Positions 53,906 through 61,990 of a stretch of DNA of 64,000 bases are shown here, in pieces. The position numbers were made by a program, and so were the translations under genes. Numbering within the stretch: the first letter of the stretch is position 1; each line of letters starts with the position of its first letter. The notes below the pieces were generated by a model. It saw nothing but the letters and a program-made list of their open reading frames with translations. It ran no database searches and was not told the origin of the DNA. The stretch comes from Fictibacillus nanhaiensis (lineage in GTDB: Bacteria > Bacillota > Bacilli > Bacillales > Fictibacillaceae), in assembly GCA_017052515.1 (NCBI GenBank), contig JAFHKR010000039.1, positions 1,426,001 through 1,490,000 on the forward strand. The letters are read 5' to 3'.

Positions 53906-54154
53906 ATGATCGTAAAAGCAACTCGACCTATTTATGCAGAACGTGCTGCCAAACTTGTTGAACTTACAGGCAGCTTTACAGAATCCATCTATCTGCAAAA
54001 AGGAGATCGAACAGCTGACGGAAAGAGCTTTCTCGGTATCATCGCATTGTCTATCTATCCTGATGACTGCATCGAAATTATATGCGATCCGCCTAATACA
54101 GAATTAAAAGAAAAAATACTTTCGTCCGGACTTTTCGCAAGCTGTAAATCTTAA
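53906..54154 (+). CDS. HPr-like protein lacking the active-site histidine (2)
   Basis: An 82-residue HPr-like protein. The start VKATRPIYAERAAKLVELTG aligns with HPr GIHARPATLV but has Tyr at the His15 place and Glu-Arg after it; DGKSFLGIIAL keeps the Ser46 region of HPr (KSIMGVMSL). So the PEP-dependent site is gone while the HPr-kinase-type serine may remain. This is reminiscent of Crh, but Crh keeps more of HPr. ATG 9 bases after AAAGGAGG; a TTG two codons upstream is less well spaced. Confidence 0.75.
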   Translation: MIVKATRPIYAERAAKLVELTGSFTESIYLQKGDRTADGKSFLGIIALSIYPDDCIEIICDPPNTELKEKILSSGLFASCKS

Positions 54155-54291
54155 TCTATTGTTCTTATTTTATCTTATTACAGATCACTCGTTTTTGGCT
54201 AAGTTCTTCTTAACTTTAGCCAATTCAGTTTGATGCTATGTAAAATTTTCGCTCTTTTTAGCTAAAAATCTTCCATACGAAAAAATGATCA

Positions 54292-54342
54292 AAAATAAGG
54301 ACTTCGCATGAAAACGAACCATATGCGAAGCCTTATTTTTTC
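54292..54342. terminator. bidirectional terminator between the second HPr-like gene and the wall hydrolase
   Basis: AATAAGG-CTTCGCAT (54294-54309) pairs with ATGCGAAG-CCTTATT (54323-54337), flanked by A and T runs. Confidence 0.9.
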
Positions 54343-54381
54343 CTGTTTTTATGAAGAAACACGTGAAAGATCCAACGTTTT

Positions 54382-55806
54382 TTATAGTTCGTTCAACATT
54401 GCATTTAATGAATTTATTCGTGTTTGCAACGGGATTTTCGCTTCATGTAGCATTTTTTTGTAAATATCCAATATCATAGTACTGTATGTCGTTCCTGGAA
54501 TGGCCCATTTTCCGTTCAGCTGCCCCCATGTCACAGCACTGCCTCTTTGGACATATTGGAACCTAGGATCAACGAGAGGATATTGGGAAGGTAGAGGCTG
54601 TGTTGAAGCATAAGCAAACAAGTGCTGGATGTGTGCTAAAACGCCTTCTTGAGGAGTTTTAAACACGGCTGATTCGTTCTTTCCTGTTGCACCGATTCCT
54701 GCATAATTATTTTGTGATGCCTTAACATTTCCTTCAAAGCGGAAGTACCCGGTTTCTTGAACAGCCTGAGCAAATGCCACATCTCCTCTGATTCCGTACA
54801 CTTGTCCGAACTGAAGGTAAAGAGCAGCTACAGATGGCGCATTCGGATTTACTTTCCTAACAAATCGATCCATCTCATCCGCAGTTAGTAACGTTGAACC
54901 TCCAATCGTCAGTCCCTTGGGAGACTCTGGGTTTGGCGGTTCTGGGTTCGTTTTAGGTGGTTGTGGATTGGGTTTTGCTGGTTCTCGGACTGGAGGTGGT
55001 TCATTTGTATTTTTCTCTATCACATAAGCATCCGCTACACCTTCTGAACGGAGCTTCTTAGCGAAATTCTCTGCGTATTCTCGATTCTGAAAAGCTCCAG
55101 CTTGAACTCTGTAATACGTTTTGTTTCCGCTTTTTATTTCGTCAATAAAGGCTGTAATGTTTTGTTTAGCTAGAAGTGAAACACGAGTTATCGCGTTCTC
55201 TTTTTGTTCAAATGCACCTGCGATCACATTGAAAATTTGTGTTTGTGTAATCTGTACTTGTTTTTTTGGAAGAGAAAGACTTTGTGCGATTCCTTTTGCA
55301 ATGGCTGTAGACACGTCATTTTGAAAATCTTCTCTTTTTAAAAGAGCCAAGTTTTTCTCGTTATCCATGAATAGTACTTCTAGTAAGATTGCAGACACTT
55401 TTGTTTCACGAAGTACGTGAAAATCAGCCTGTTTTTGTCCTCTGTCTCGCGCACCGTACTTACTCATAACAGCTGCGACCGAAGCATGTAAAACACCTTG
55501 TATTCTTTTCGTTTCAGCACCCGCTCGCTGGTGCACATAGCTTTCAAATCCTTCTCCTCCACCGATGTTCTGGTGGATAGACACAAACAGCTCAGCATTC
55601 TTGCTGTTTGCTACATTTGATCTTTCGTCTAATGATACGGTTGTATCACCCGTTCGAGTCATGATGACCGTTACTTCATAGTTGTTTTGAAGATTAGTTT
55701 GTATCTTTTTGGCGATTGCCAGATTATATACTTTTTCAAATTGCTCTTTGTTTACCGCTCCTGGATCATTCCCTCCATGGCCCGGGTCAATGATTATGAC
55801 TTTCAA
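54382..55806 (-). CDS. two-domain cell wall hydrolase: amidase (CwlC-like) + SPOR + glucosaminidase
   Basis: 474 residues. (1) N-terminal N-acetylmuramoyl-L-alanine amidase_3 domain (1-180), zinc ligands H10, E24 and H78 and catalytic E143 all present. (2) SPOR-like repeats (about 186-268, FNVIAGAF and YRVQAGAF). (3) A Pro-rich linker (about 272-298). (4) A glucosaminidase domain (about 300-465, AFAQAVQETGYF with catalytic-type Glu, NNYAGIGATG). There is no signal peptide, as in B. subtilis CwlC/CwlH, which act at mother-cell lysis. TTG start with GAAGGTG upstream. Cutting both stem peptide and glycan bonds is predicted. Confidence 0.88.
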   Translation of the reverse strand: MKVIIIDPGHGGNDPGAVNKEQFEKVYNLAIAKKIQTNLQNNYEVTVIMTRTGDTTVSLDERSNVANSKNAELFVSIHQNIGGGEGFESYVHQRAGAETKRIQGVLHASVAAVMSKYGARDRGQKQADFHVLRETKVSAILLEVLFMDNEKNLALLKREDFQNDVSTAIAKGIAQSLSLPKKQVQITQTQIFNVIAGAFEQKENAITRVSLLAKQNITAFIDEIKSGNKTYYRVQAGAFQNREYAENFAKKLRSEGVADAYVIEKNTNEPPPVREPAKPNPQPPKTNPEPPNPESPKGLTIGGSTLLTADEMDRFVRKVNPNAPSVAALYLQFGQVYGIRGDVAFAQAVQETGYFRFEGNVKASQNNYAGIGATGKNESAVFKTPQEGVLAHIQHLFAYASTQPLPSQYPLVDPRFQYVQRGSAVTWGQLNGKWAIPGTTYSTMILDIYKKMLHEAKIPLQTRINSLNAMLNEL

Positions 55807-55950
55807 ATTGTCACCTTCTTATTTTCCGATAAAAGCGCTTTATAAAATGAAAATGGCGCTTACTTCTATTAAAAAGGATTTGGCGGTATACTAAAAGAGC
55901 CATATGACTATTTTTATAAAATTGGATATTTGACTAAGGTGGGTAACAGA

Positions 55951-56682
55951 ATGGAAGCTGCTTTATTTGGAAGTGTTTTATCTGCATTAGCAACCGGTTT
56001 TGGCGCACTGCCTGTTCTCTTCTGGTCTCAGGTAACACACCGGTTCCGCGACATATTGCTTGCTCTTACCGCAGGTATCATGGTCGCTGCTTCAACGTTC
56101 AGCTTGATTCCTCAAGCTCTTGAACTATCAAACTTAACGGTCCTTACGATCGGTATGACACTTGGTACCCTAACTCTTTTACTTTTAGAAAGGTTCGTTC
56201 CGCACGTTGATCTTGATCATTCTAAGATTTTTAAGGGCATCGATGCTAAAGCTTTCCTTGTCATTGCTGCGATCACCTTGCACAATTTGCCTGAAGGTCT
56301 TTCTGTTGGGGTCAGTTATGCTAGTGAAAATACAGGACTTGGCGGATTGATCGCATTTGCGATCGGACTTCAGAACGCACCAGAAGGTCTGTTAGTAGCC
56401 CTTTTTCTCATTCACCAAAATATGAATCGATTTAAGGCATTCCTTATTGCCACATTAACGGGTGCTGTTGAAATCGTTACAGCTTTGCTTGGATATGTGC
56501 TCACTTCCTATGTAGAGAATCTTGTACCGTATGGACTTTCTTTTGCAGCTGGTGCTATGCTCTTTATTGTTTATAAAGAACTCATTCCTGAAAGCCATGG
56601 TGATGGTCACGCTCGATCTGCTACATTATCATTCATTGCTGGGCTCTTAATCATGATCTACTTAACTCAAATCTTTGGATAA
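55951..56682 (+). CDS. ZIP family divalent metal transporter
   Basis: A 243-residue membrane protein with about eight helices. The two metal-binding helix motifs are LHNLPEGLSVG and LQNAPEGLLVA; the second has Gln-Asn-Ala in place of the usual His. A His/Asp-rich loop (VPHVDLDHSK) sits between TM3 and TM4. It likely takes up zinc or other divalent metals, as ZupT-type proteins do. The ATG at 55951 follows AAGGTGGG; seven codons upstream are rejected. Confidence 0.9.
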   Translation: MEAALFGSVLSALATGFGALPVLFWSQVTHRFRDILLALTAGIMVAASTFSLIPQALELSNLTVLTIGMTLGTLTLLLLERFVPHVDLDHSKIFKGIDAKAFLVIAAITLHNLPEGLSVGVSYASENTGLGGLIAFAIGLQNAPEGLLVALFLIHQNMNRFKAFLIATLTGAVEIVTALLGYVLTSYVENLVPYGLSFAAGAMLFIVYKELIPESHGDGHARSATLSFIAGLLIMIYLTQIFG

Positions 56683-56686
56683 TAAG

Positions 56687-56733
56687 AAACAGCAAAAACT
56701 ATCTTTTAGCGTTAGTTTTTGCTGTTTTTTTTT
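56687..56733. terminator. bidirectional terminator between the ZIP gene and the YolD-like gene
   Basis: AAACAGCAAAAACTA (56687-56701) pairs with TAGTTTTTGCTGTTT (56713-56727), then Ts. Confidence 0.92.
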
Positions 56734-56753
56734 ACGCCTATATTTTTTATTGT

Positions 56754-57083
56754 CTATGCGTATTCAACGTCCATAATGTCAGTCACTTTTAAGATATGCA
56801 TCCTTTTTTCTTCATCGAGCACCCTTAACTCTTTTTTGTATTCGTCTATATAGTGCACATGGGCTATAAGCACGAGCGCCCTGCCTTTTTCGAAATACGT
56901 AAACTTCAGCGCTTGGTTCTCTCCCATCGCAACACAGATTGTCTCATTGAATTCTTCGTACTTTTGTTCATCTAATTCTGGCTTTCTTCCATAGTCCAGA
57001 CCGTCCTGATGCTCTCTTAGCATTTTCACGTGCTCCGGCAGCATCATCGCCGTCCACTTAATCGTTCCTCTGTCACGAATCAC
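56754..57083 (-). CDS. yqjX: YolD-like protein
   Basis: A 109-residue YolD-family protein: the start RDRGTIKWTAMMLPEHV is diagnostic, followed by a beta-rich domain. YolD proteins are encoded beside Y-family polymerases and are thought to act with them like UmuD'. GTG start 7 bases after GGGGGCGG. It is 15 bases downstream of the polymerase gene and so shares its SOS promoter. Confidence 0.88.
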   Translation of the reverse strand: MIRDRGTIKWTAMMLPEHVKMLREHQDGLDYGRKPELDEQKYEEFNETICVAMGENQALKFTYFEKGRALVLIAHVHYIDEYKKELRVLDEEKRMHILKVTDIMDVEYA

Positions 57084-57098
57084 CGTTCTTCCGCCCCC

Positions 57099-58355
57099 TT
57101 ATGCCTTATGTCCACCTAAAAGTCGGCTTCTGTATAATGCTGTTCCTCCTTTTGTATAAGAAACAGCTCGCAGAAGAGAGTTGGATCCGTATTTTTGCCG
57201 AATATCATCCATAACGTAGCCGATCTTTCTTTTCTTTGGGTGGTCTAAAGAAAACAAAGTAAGCTGTGTTTCTGTATCTTCGCAAACATTAGAAAGGGCG
57301 ATTGAAATCTTACGCACCGTCTCTCCCCGATAAAAGGTTTGAAGAAGCTCTAGACACACTTCATACAGCTCCATCGTAATATTAGATGGCTGATCGATTG
57401 ATTTAGAACGATGAAAGCCACCACCACCTTCATCTTTGCTGTACCCTAGCCCAAAACTGATCGTCCTGCCTGCTTTTCTTGCCCTTCTCGCACGCCTTGC
57501 TACCTCTTCACACATCTCCAAAATGACATGTTTGATCTCCGTTATATCCGTATAGTCACGAAGTAAAATCTGGCTTTTTCCGTAGCTGACCTGACCTTGC
57601 ATGATGGGCGCACCGATTTCAGACAGATCGATGCCCCATGCATGGTGATAGAGCTGATTTCCCATGATCCCGAATTTTTTCTCTAAAAGTTCAAGAGGAT
57701 AATGCGCGAGGTCACCCACTGTTACAATACCCATCCTGTTTAAAGTCCGCTCTACTCTCGATCCGATTCCCCACATCTGGCTTAGTGGAGATAGATGCCA
57801 TAGTTTCTTCTCTACATCTTCATACCCCCACTGCGCCACGCCTTTTTTCTTCGCTTCAAGATCGAGACAAAGCTTTGACATGAGCATGTTCGGGCCGATT
57901 CCGATCGCACACGGCAATCCAAACTCTCGCCAGATGTCACGGCGGATCCTCTCAGCAAGTTCTTGTGCACTTCCCCATAACCTTTCTGTTCCGTCAGCTT
58001 GAAGAAAACTTTCATCCACGCTATATGTGTGGATCGACTCTGGTGGAACATACCGGTGCAGCATCTTCGTAATCTCCATCGATCTTTCTAGGAAATAAGC
58101 CATCTGCGCGTTTACAACGATAATGTTTTTATTCTTTGGAATCTCAAACAGCCGGTTGCCTGTGCGAATACCAAAATCAGCCTTCAGTCTCGGTGACGCT
58201 GCAAGCACCACGCTTCCTTGTCTCTCCGTATCCCCTACTACTGCCAAATGACATGTCAGCGGATTTAACCCTAAGCGAACAGCAGCACAGCTTGCATAAA
58301 AACTTTTCATATCCATACATAAGATCGTACGCTTAGGCATTTCATCATAGTTCAT
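57099..58355 (-). CDS. polY2: Y-family translesion DNA polymerase (PolY2/UvrX type)
   Basis: A 418-residue error-prone polymerase of the UmuC/DinB family. Catalytic carboxylates lie in LCMDMKSFYASCAAV (Asp15) and YSVDESFLQ (Asp-Glu). The thumb has helix-hairpin-helix type sequence (LSQMWGIGSRVERTLNRMG), and a little-finger domain follows. Matches YqjW of B. subtilis. ATG at 58355 after AAAGGGG; a GTG three codons earlier overlaps this site. Two LexA-type boxes lie upstream. Confidence 0.92.
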   Translation of the reverse strand: MNYDEMPKRTILCMDMKSFYASCAAVRLGLNPLTCHLAVVGDTERQGSVVLAASPRLKADFGIRTGNRLFEIPKNKNIIVVNAQMAYFLERSMEITKMLHRYVPPESIHTYSVDESFLQADGTERLWGSAQELAERIRRDIWREFGLPCAIGIGPNMLMSKLCLDLEAKKKGVAQWGYEDVEKKLWHLSPLSQMWGIGSRVERTLNRMGIVTVGDLAHYPLELLEKKFGIMGNQLYHHAWGIDLSEIGAPIMQGQVSYGKSQILLRDYTDITEIKHVILEMCEEVARRARRARKAGRTISFGLGYSKDEGGGGFHRSKSIDQPSNITMELYEVCLELLQTFYRGETVRKISIALSNVCEDTETQLTLFSLDHPKKRKIGYVMDDIRQKYGSNSLLRAVSYTKGGTALYRSRLLGGHKA

Positions 58356-58380
58356 TCGACACACCCCTTTCGTTGATTTA

Positions 58381-58394
58381 CGAACATCTGTTCT
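58381..58394 (-). promoter_or_regulatory. LexA (SOS) box, proximal
   Basis: AGAACAGATGTTCG on the minus strand matches CGAACRNRYGTTYG at all but the first base. It lies 25 bases before the polymerase ATG. Confidence 0.75.
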
Positions 58395-58416
58395 TTATAT
58401 GTATACCCATTTTAAC

Positions 58417-58430
58417 CGAATGTATGTTCT
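58417..58430 (-). promoter_or_regulatory. LexA (SOS) box, distal
   Basis: AGAACATACATTCG on the minus strand matches the Bacillus LexA consensus at 12 of 14 positions. With the proximal box it brackets the likely promoter (a TATACAT lies between). Confidence 0.6.
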
Positions 58431-58519
58431 TATAACAATGGTAATTTTTTCAGCAAATTTTGCAGATTGACGTTTTTGAGCCAAAAGTCTAGGATTTATA
58501 AGGAAAGATAGGTGAAGAA

Positions 58520-58720
58520 ATGAATCGTTTATTAATAAGAAAAATGATCCAACATTCGTTGAAGGATTATTTTTGGGAAGAAGAAAATTGTATATTAACG
58601 GAGAAAGAATGGGCCAATCTCGAAGAGAAAGTTTTGCGCGAGATACATGAGGAAGACCAAAATGAGGCTGTTTACAGCATCATTCAGGACGTTGTATATG
58701 CCTATCTTACAAATAAATAA
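58520..58720 (+). CDS. yqzH: YqzH-like small protein
   Basis: 66 residues, soluble, mostly helical, acidic (WEEEN, REIHEEDQNE). It resembles the YqzH family that lies next to yqjX/yqjW in Bacillus; function unknown. ATG preceded by AGGTGA at about 5 bases. Divergent from polY2 with the LexA boxes in between, so SOS control of this gene too is possible. Confidence 0.65.
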   Translation: MNRLLIRKMIQHSLKDYFWEEENCILTEKEWANLEEKVLREIHEEDQNEAVYSIIQDVVYAYLTNK

Positions 58721-58760
58721 GCAGGTTCCGTTTTTGAAGAGGGGGAACCTGCTTATTTTT
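58716..58760. terminator. terminator of yqzH
   Basis: AATAAGCAGGTTCC (58716-58729) pairs with GGAACCTGCTTATT (58744-58757), a 14-base perfect stem, then Ts. Confidence 0.94.
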
Positions 58761-58786
58761 GTGCTGTTGTGAGAGGTTTGGACTGT

Positions 58787-58997
58787 GATCGATGAGATTT
58801 TAAGCGGCAATCCACGAGTTTTTGGCTGTGATCCACAAGTTTTGGGCGGCAATCCACGAGTTTCGGACTCCAATCCACAAGTTTCGAGCTCCAATCCACG
58901 AGTTTCGAGCTCCAATCCACGAGTTTCGAGCTCCAATCCACGAGTTTCGAGCTCCAATCCACAAGTTTCGAGCTCCAATCCACGAGTTTTATCACCA
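58787..58997. repeat. tandem array of about ten 21-bp units
   Basis: Unit AATCCACGAGTTTCGAGCTC+C. Units at 58893-58955 are identical; those at 58872 and 58956 differ by one base (CACAAG); units at 58788-58871 and 58977-58997 are more diverged. The array lies between the yqzH terminator and the SDR gene. Since 21 is a multiple of three, several frames stay open as 7-residue repeats on both strands, but none has convincing gene signals. Confidence 0.92.
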
Positions 58998-59046
58998 ACT
59001 CCAAAGTCTTCCAAACCTTTAGTTTACATAATATAATTATTGCAAT

Positions 59047-59838
59047 CTACTTCTGTCTAAACGATTTTCCACCTAGTGTTTCGATCAATTTTGGCATGAC
59101 TTGATACATCGTACTTCCAACGTTCATCCACCATGGAAGGTTGATCTCACGAACGGGACGCTCCATCGCTCTGACGATTTTTTCTGAAACATGCGAAGGC
59201 TGAAGCATCAGTTTTTGAACGTTTTTAACGTAATTGCCAGACTGATCAGCAAGTGTAAAGAAGTTTGTCGCGATCGGTCCAGGGTTGATGGTTGTCACAT
59301 CTACCCCTTTATGTGCGACTTCTAAGCGTAACCCGTTTGAGAATCCTAACACAGCATGTTTTGTTGCTGCGTATACGCTCGATTTTGGTGTTGAGATCTT
59401 ACCTGCTTGAGACGCAATATTCACGATATGACCGCTTCCTCTTTGAAGCATGTGCGGCAGTACTGCTCTCGTACACGCCATAAGCCCAAGAACGTTCGTT
59501 GAAAACATTCCTTCGATATTTTTCCATGGCGAATCCACAAACTCTTCAAAAATGCCATAACCCGCGTTGTTCACTAAAATATGTATGTTTTGATGTTCAC
59601 TTAGGATCGTTGAAAGAACTTCCTCAACGCTGTCTGTGTTCGAAACATCTAAAAGATAGTAAGGGGCCGTTACATTCGTAGCTTTTAAGATCGCTTCCTG
59701 TACCACTTTTAGTTGATCTTCTCTTCTTGCAGCAAGGATGGGGGTTGCTCCCTTTTTAGCAACATCCATAGCGAGGTGAGCCCCGAGTCCCCCAGATGCT
59801 CCTGTTATCAAGACCACTTTGTTTTTTAATGTACTCAT
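59047..59838 (-). CDS. yqjQ: short-chain dehydrogenase/reductase (YqjQ-like)
   Basis: A 263-residue SDR. NAD(P)-binding TGASGGLGAHLA (about 11-22), NNAGYG, catalytic Ser in NIASQAGK and the YxxxK in SVYAATKHA are all present. The substrate is unknown. It starts one base after the metallo-hydrolase stop, so the two are cotranscribed, as yqjP-yqjQ in B. subtilis. Confidence 0.9.
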   Translation of the reverse strand: MSTLKNKVVLITGASGGLGAHLAMDVAKKGATPILAARREDQLKVVQEAILKATNVTAPYYLLDVSNTDSVEEVLSTILSEHQNIHILVNNAGYGIFEEFVDSPWKNIEGMFSTNVLGLMACTRAVLPHMLQRGSGHIVNIASQAGKISTPKSSVYAATKHAVLGFSNGLRLEVAHKGVDVTTINPGPIATNFFTLADQSGNYVKNVQKLMLQPSHVSEKIVRAMERPVREINLPWWMNVGSTMYQVMPKLIETLGGKSFRQK

Positions 59839-59839
59839 C

Positions 59840-60814
59840 TTATAACTCCTGTTCTCTCCGATAATATGATATCTTGTTCTCTTCCTCTACACGTACTCGT
59901 CCTTCTGACTGAAGCAGATCGAGATGACCTACAACTTCGGAAACTACTAAACCGAGTTGCTTTTCATATAGTTTTGGAAACAGGCGTCTGCACAGCTCAA
60001 AAACGGTTAATGGCCCATCGCTCAACAGATGTTCAAGCGTCTTTGCACGCTCAGTGTGATCGTGAAGTCGTTTTGTGATCAGCTGTTCTGCATTTGTAAA
60101 AGGCTCTCCGTGTCCAGGGTATATCGTTTTTAAGTTCAGCGTCATTAGATATTGCAACGTCTCACGGTATTGAAGCATTGTTCTTGGTCGCTCTGTTTCG
60201 TTTACAGCCGGTGGTTCTAATAGTGCATTGGACGAGATATGAGGCAGCAGCACATCCCCACCGATCAAGATACCGTCTTCTTCATGATAAAGAGAAAGAT
60301 GATCAGGGGCATGGCCGGGCGTCTTTAAAAAGATAAAACCTTCGTGACCTTGAACTTGATCACCCGGTAAAGGCAAAGTGTCTGGAACAAACGAGCTTGA
60401 GAACGTACGATATTTCCGCAGCTTTAATAGTTCTAATCTTCCAAGAGCATCGGGCACTCCAAAAGAATGATAGAGATTGGTATAAAACGCTTCTCCCTGT
60501 TCCATAAAATGAGGGTCGTTACTCACATAAGGAACAGCTTCTTTAAGCATAAAAGTCTGAACACCATTGTCTTGTATCTCTTTTGATAGACCCGCATGAT
60601 CAGGATGGTAGTGTGTGCAGATGTAATGGTCTAAATCTTTAAATGTGAGTCCGTGATCCTTGAGAGCAGAGATAAGCATTTGTTTGCTTTCTTCGGTTTT
60701 TGCTCCGGAATCAACGAGCGTAACCGCATCACTTTTTAGGAGGACACAGTTTACAGGACCCACATCAAACGGTGTAGGAAGAGTAATCGGGATAATAGCT
60801 GTTTTTTGAGTCAT
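59840..60814 (-). CDS. yqjP: MBL-fold metallo-hydrolase (YqjP-like)
   Basis: A 324-residue metallo-beta-lactamase-fold hydrolase with the zinc motif THYHPDHAG, later metal ligands in LKTPGHAPDH, GGDVLL and YPGHGEPF, and a C-terminal winged-helix-like region (about 245-320) typical of the glyoxalase-II/LACTB2 type. Substrate unknown, likely a thioester or lactone. ATG after GGAGGAAAAG; the TTG four codons earlier overlaps it. First gene of the yqjP-yqjQ pair. Confidence 0.88.
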   Translation of the reverse strand: MTQKTAIIPITLPTPFDVGPVNCVLLKSDAVTLVDSGAKTEESKQMLISALKDHGLTFKDLDHYICTHYHPDHAGLSKEIQDNGVQTFMLKEAVPYVSNDPHFMEQGEAFYTNLYHSFGVPDALGRLELLKLRKYRTFSSSFVPDTLPLPGDQVQGHEGFIFLKTPGHAPDHLSLYHEEDGILIGGDVLLPHISSNALLEPPAVNETERPRTMLQYRETLQYLMTLNLKTIYPGHGEPFTNAEQLITKRLHDHTERAKTLEHLLSDGPLTVFELCRRLFPKLYEKQLGLVVSEVVGHLDLLQSEGRVRVEEENKISYYRREQEL

Positions 60815-60909
60815 CTTTTCCTCCAAATAAAATAACTAGTTGACATACATATAGAAATCATAGCATAATGTTTTTTAAAATATAAAAGAAATGCCAAATA
60901 TGGCCAATA

Positions 60910-61142
60910 AATAAATGCGTTGAAAGGGATTAGTACGTAATCTCCTCCGTTTAGAGAGTGGAATCCATAGGCTGCAAGATTTCACCGTAAAGGAATTACC
61001 GAACCTGCCCTGGAGCAGTCTGGAGAAATCTGGCGCAGTTCTGCGATAAAGACATCTTGAGCGGGCAAGCAATCATGCCAACAAAGGTGGTACCACGGAT
61101 CACTCCCATCCGTCCTTTATATAGGACTGGGAGTTTTTTTAT
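60910..61142 (+). ncRNA. T-box riboswitch, proline-specific, upstream of proI
   Basis: Stem I landmarks include AGAGAG (about 60953) and a specifier loop GAACCTGC with codon CCT (61004-61006), read as proline. The T-box core AAGGTGGTACCACGG lies at about 61084-61098, where the TGGT should pair with the acceptor end of uncharged tRNA-Pro. A terminator hairpin (ACTCCCA...TGGGAGT plus Ts, about 61103-61140) follows. Uncharged tRNA-Pro should permit readthrough into proI. Confidence 0.93.
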
Positions 61143-61167
61143 ACTCAAAATTCTGGAGGGATTACCC

Positions 61168-61986
61168 GTGGGAACAGAAAAAATTACATTTATAGGTGCC
61201 GGATCGATGGCTGAGGCTATTATGGAGGGACTCATCAAAAAAGAAAAATGGCAAGCTGATCTGATCACAATAAAGAATCGAAGCAATACACAACGAGTGG
61301 ATGAACTACGTGTTAAGTATGGTGTCGTGCCTGCGTCCACGATAGAAGAAGCTGTCGTTGGTGCTGATATCATCATTCTTGCGGTAAAGCCAAAAGATGC
61401 GCACGATGCCGTAAATAATATCAAACCATTTGTTAAGAGTCATCAGCTGATCCTTTCCGTTATGGCCGGCATCTCGACTGAAACGTTAACAGATTGGCTT
61501 CACCTTCAAAATCCCATCATGAGAGCGATGCCGAATACATCTGCATCGATCGGACATTCTGCTACTGCACTCTCCTCAGGAAAGTCTGCCATGCGATCGC
61601 ATATTGAAAAATCTCTTGAGCTGTTTGAGACGATCGGAACGGTTACACTTGTACCGGAAGAAAAACTTCATATTGTTACAGGCCTCTCTGGAAGCGGCCC
61701 TGCCTATGTTTACTATATCGCAGAAGCCATGCAAAAAGCGGCTGAAGAACTAAATCTTTCCGAAGAAGAAGCAAAGTCTTTAATCTCTCAAACGCTTTTA
61801 GGTGCCTCTCTTATGCTCAAACAAACAACAGATTCCCCGATTGAGCTTAGAAGAAAAGTAACCAGTCCAGGCGGCACGACAGAGGCAGGGATTGGCAAGC
61901 TTGATCAATTCGGAGTTCAAGATGCGTTTTTAGCTTGCATCAAAAGAGCGGTGAAACGGTCGGAAGAGTTAGGAAGAATGAACTGA
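61168..61986 (+). CDS. proI: pyrroline-5-carboxylate reductase
   Basis: A 272-residue enzyme that reduces 1-pyrroline-5-carboxylate to proline with NADPH. The N-terminal Rossmann motif ITFIGAGSMAEAI, the MRAMPNTSASIG segment and the C-terminal dimerisation helix with SPGGTTEAGIGKL (family signature) are intact. The GTG at 61168 follows CTGGAGGG; 37 upstream open codons are T-box RNA and rejected. Confidence 0.95.
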   Translation: MGTEKITFIGAGSMAEAIMEGLIKKEKWQADLITIKNRSNTQRVDELRVKYGVVPASTIEEAVVGADIIILAVKPKDAHDAVNNIKPFVKSHQLILSVMAGISTETLTDWLHLQNPIMRAMPNTSASIGHSATALSSGKSAMRSHIEKSLELFETIGTVTLVPEEKLHIVTGLSGSGPAYVYYIAEAMQKAAEELNLSEEEAKSLISQTLLGASLMLKQTTDSPIELRRKVTSPGGTTEAGIGKLDQFGVQDAFLACIKRAVKRSEELGRMN

Positions 61987-61990
61987 GCTT

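Noticed and set aside
52892..54154. HPr-like pair with TVP38 gene as a toxin-antitoxin or defence module
   Set aside because: Gene sizes, orientation and lack of toxin or nuclease motifs do not support it.
58787..58997. Possible CRISPR array
   Set aside because: Units are contiguous 21-mers without variable spacers, and no cas gene is near.
58595..59014. 139-codon minus-strand frame with a 7-residue repeat (LELETRG type), and plus-strand frames over the same region
   Set aside because: A 21-bp tandem repeat keeps several frames open by arithmetic; the minus frame also runs antisense into yqzH and its terminator, and base pattern favours no frame.
61057..61167. 37-codon N-terminal extension of proI
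   Set aside because: The extension covers the T-box core and terminator; the GTG at 61168 has a proper ribosome binding site.
61057..61424. 142-codon minus-strand frame opposite the T-box and proI start
   Set aside because: Antisense to a structured leader and a conserved gene, with no ribosome binding site.
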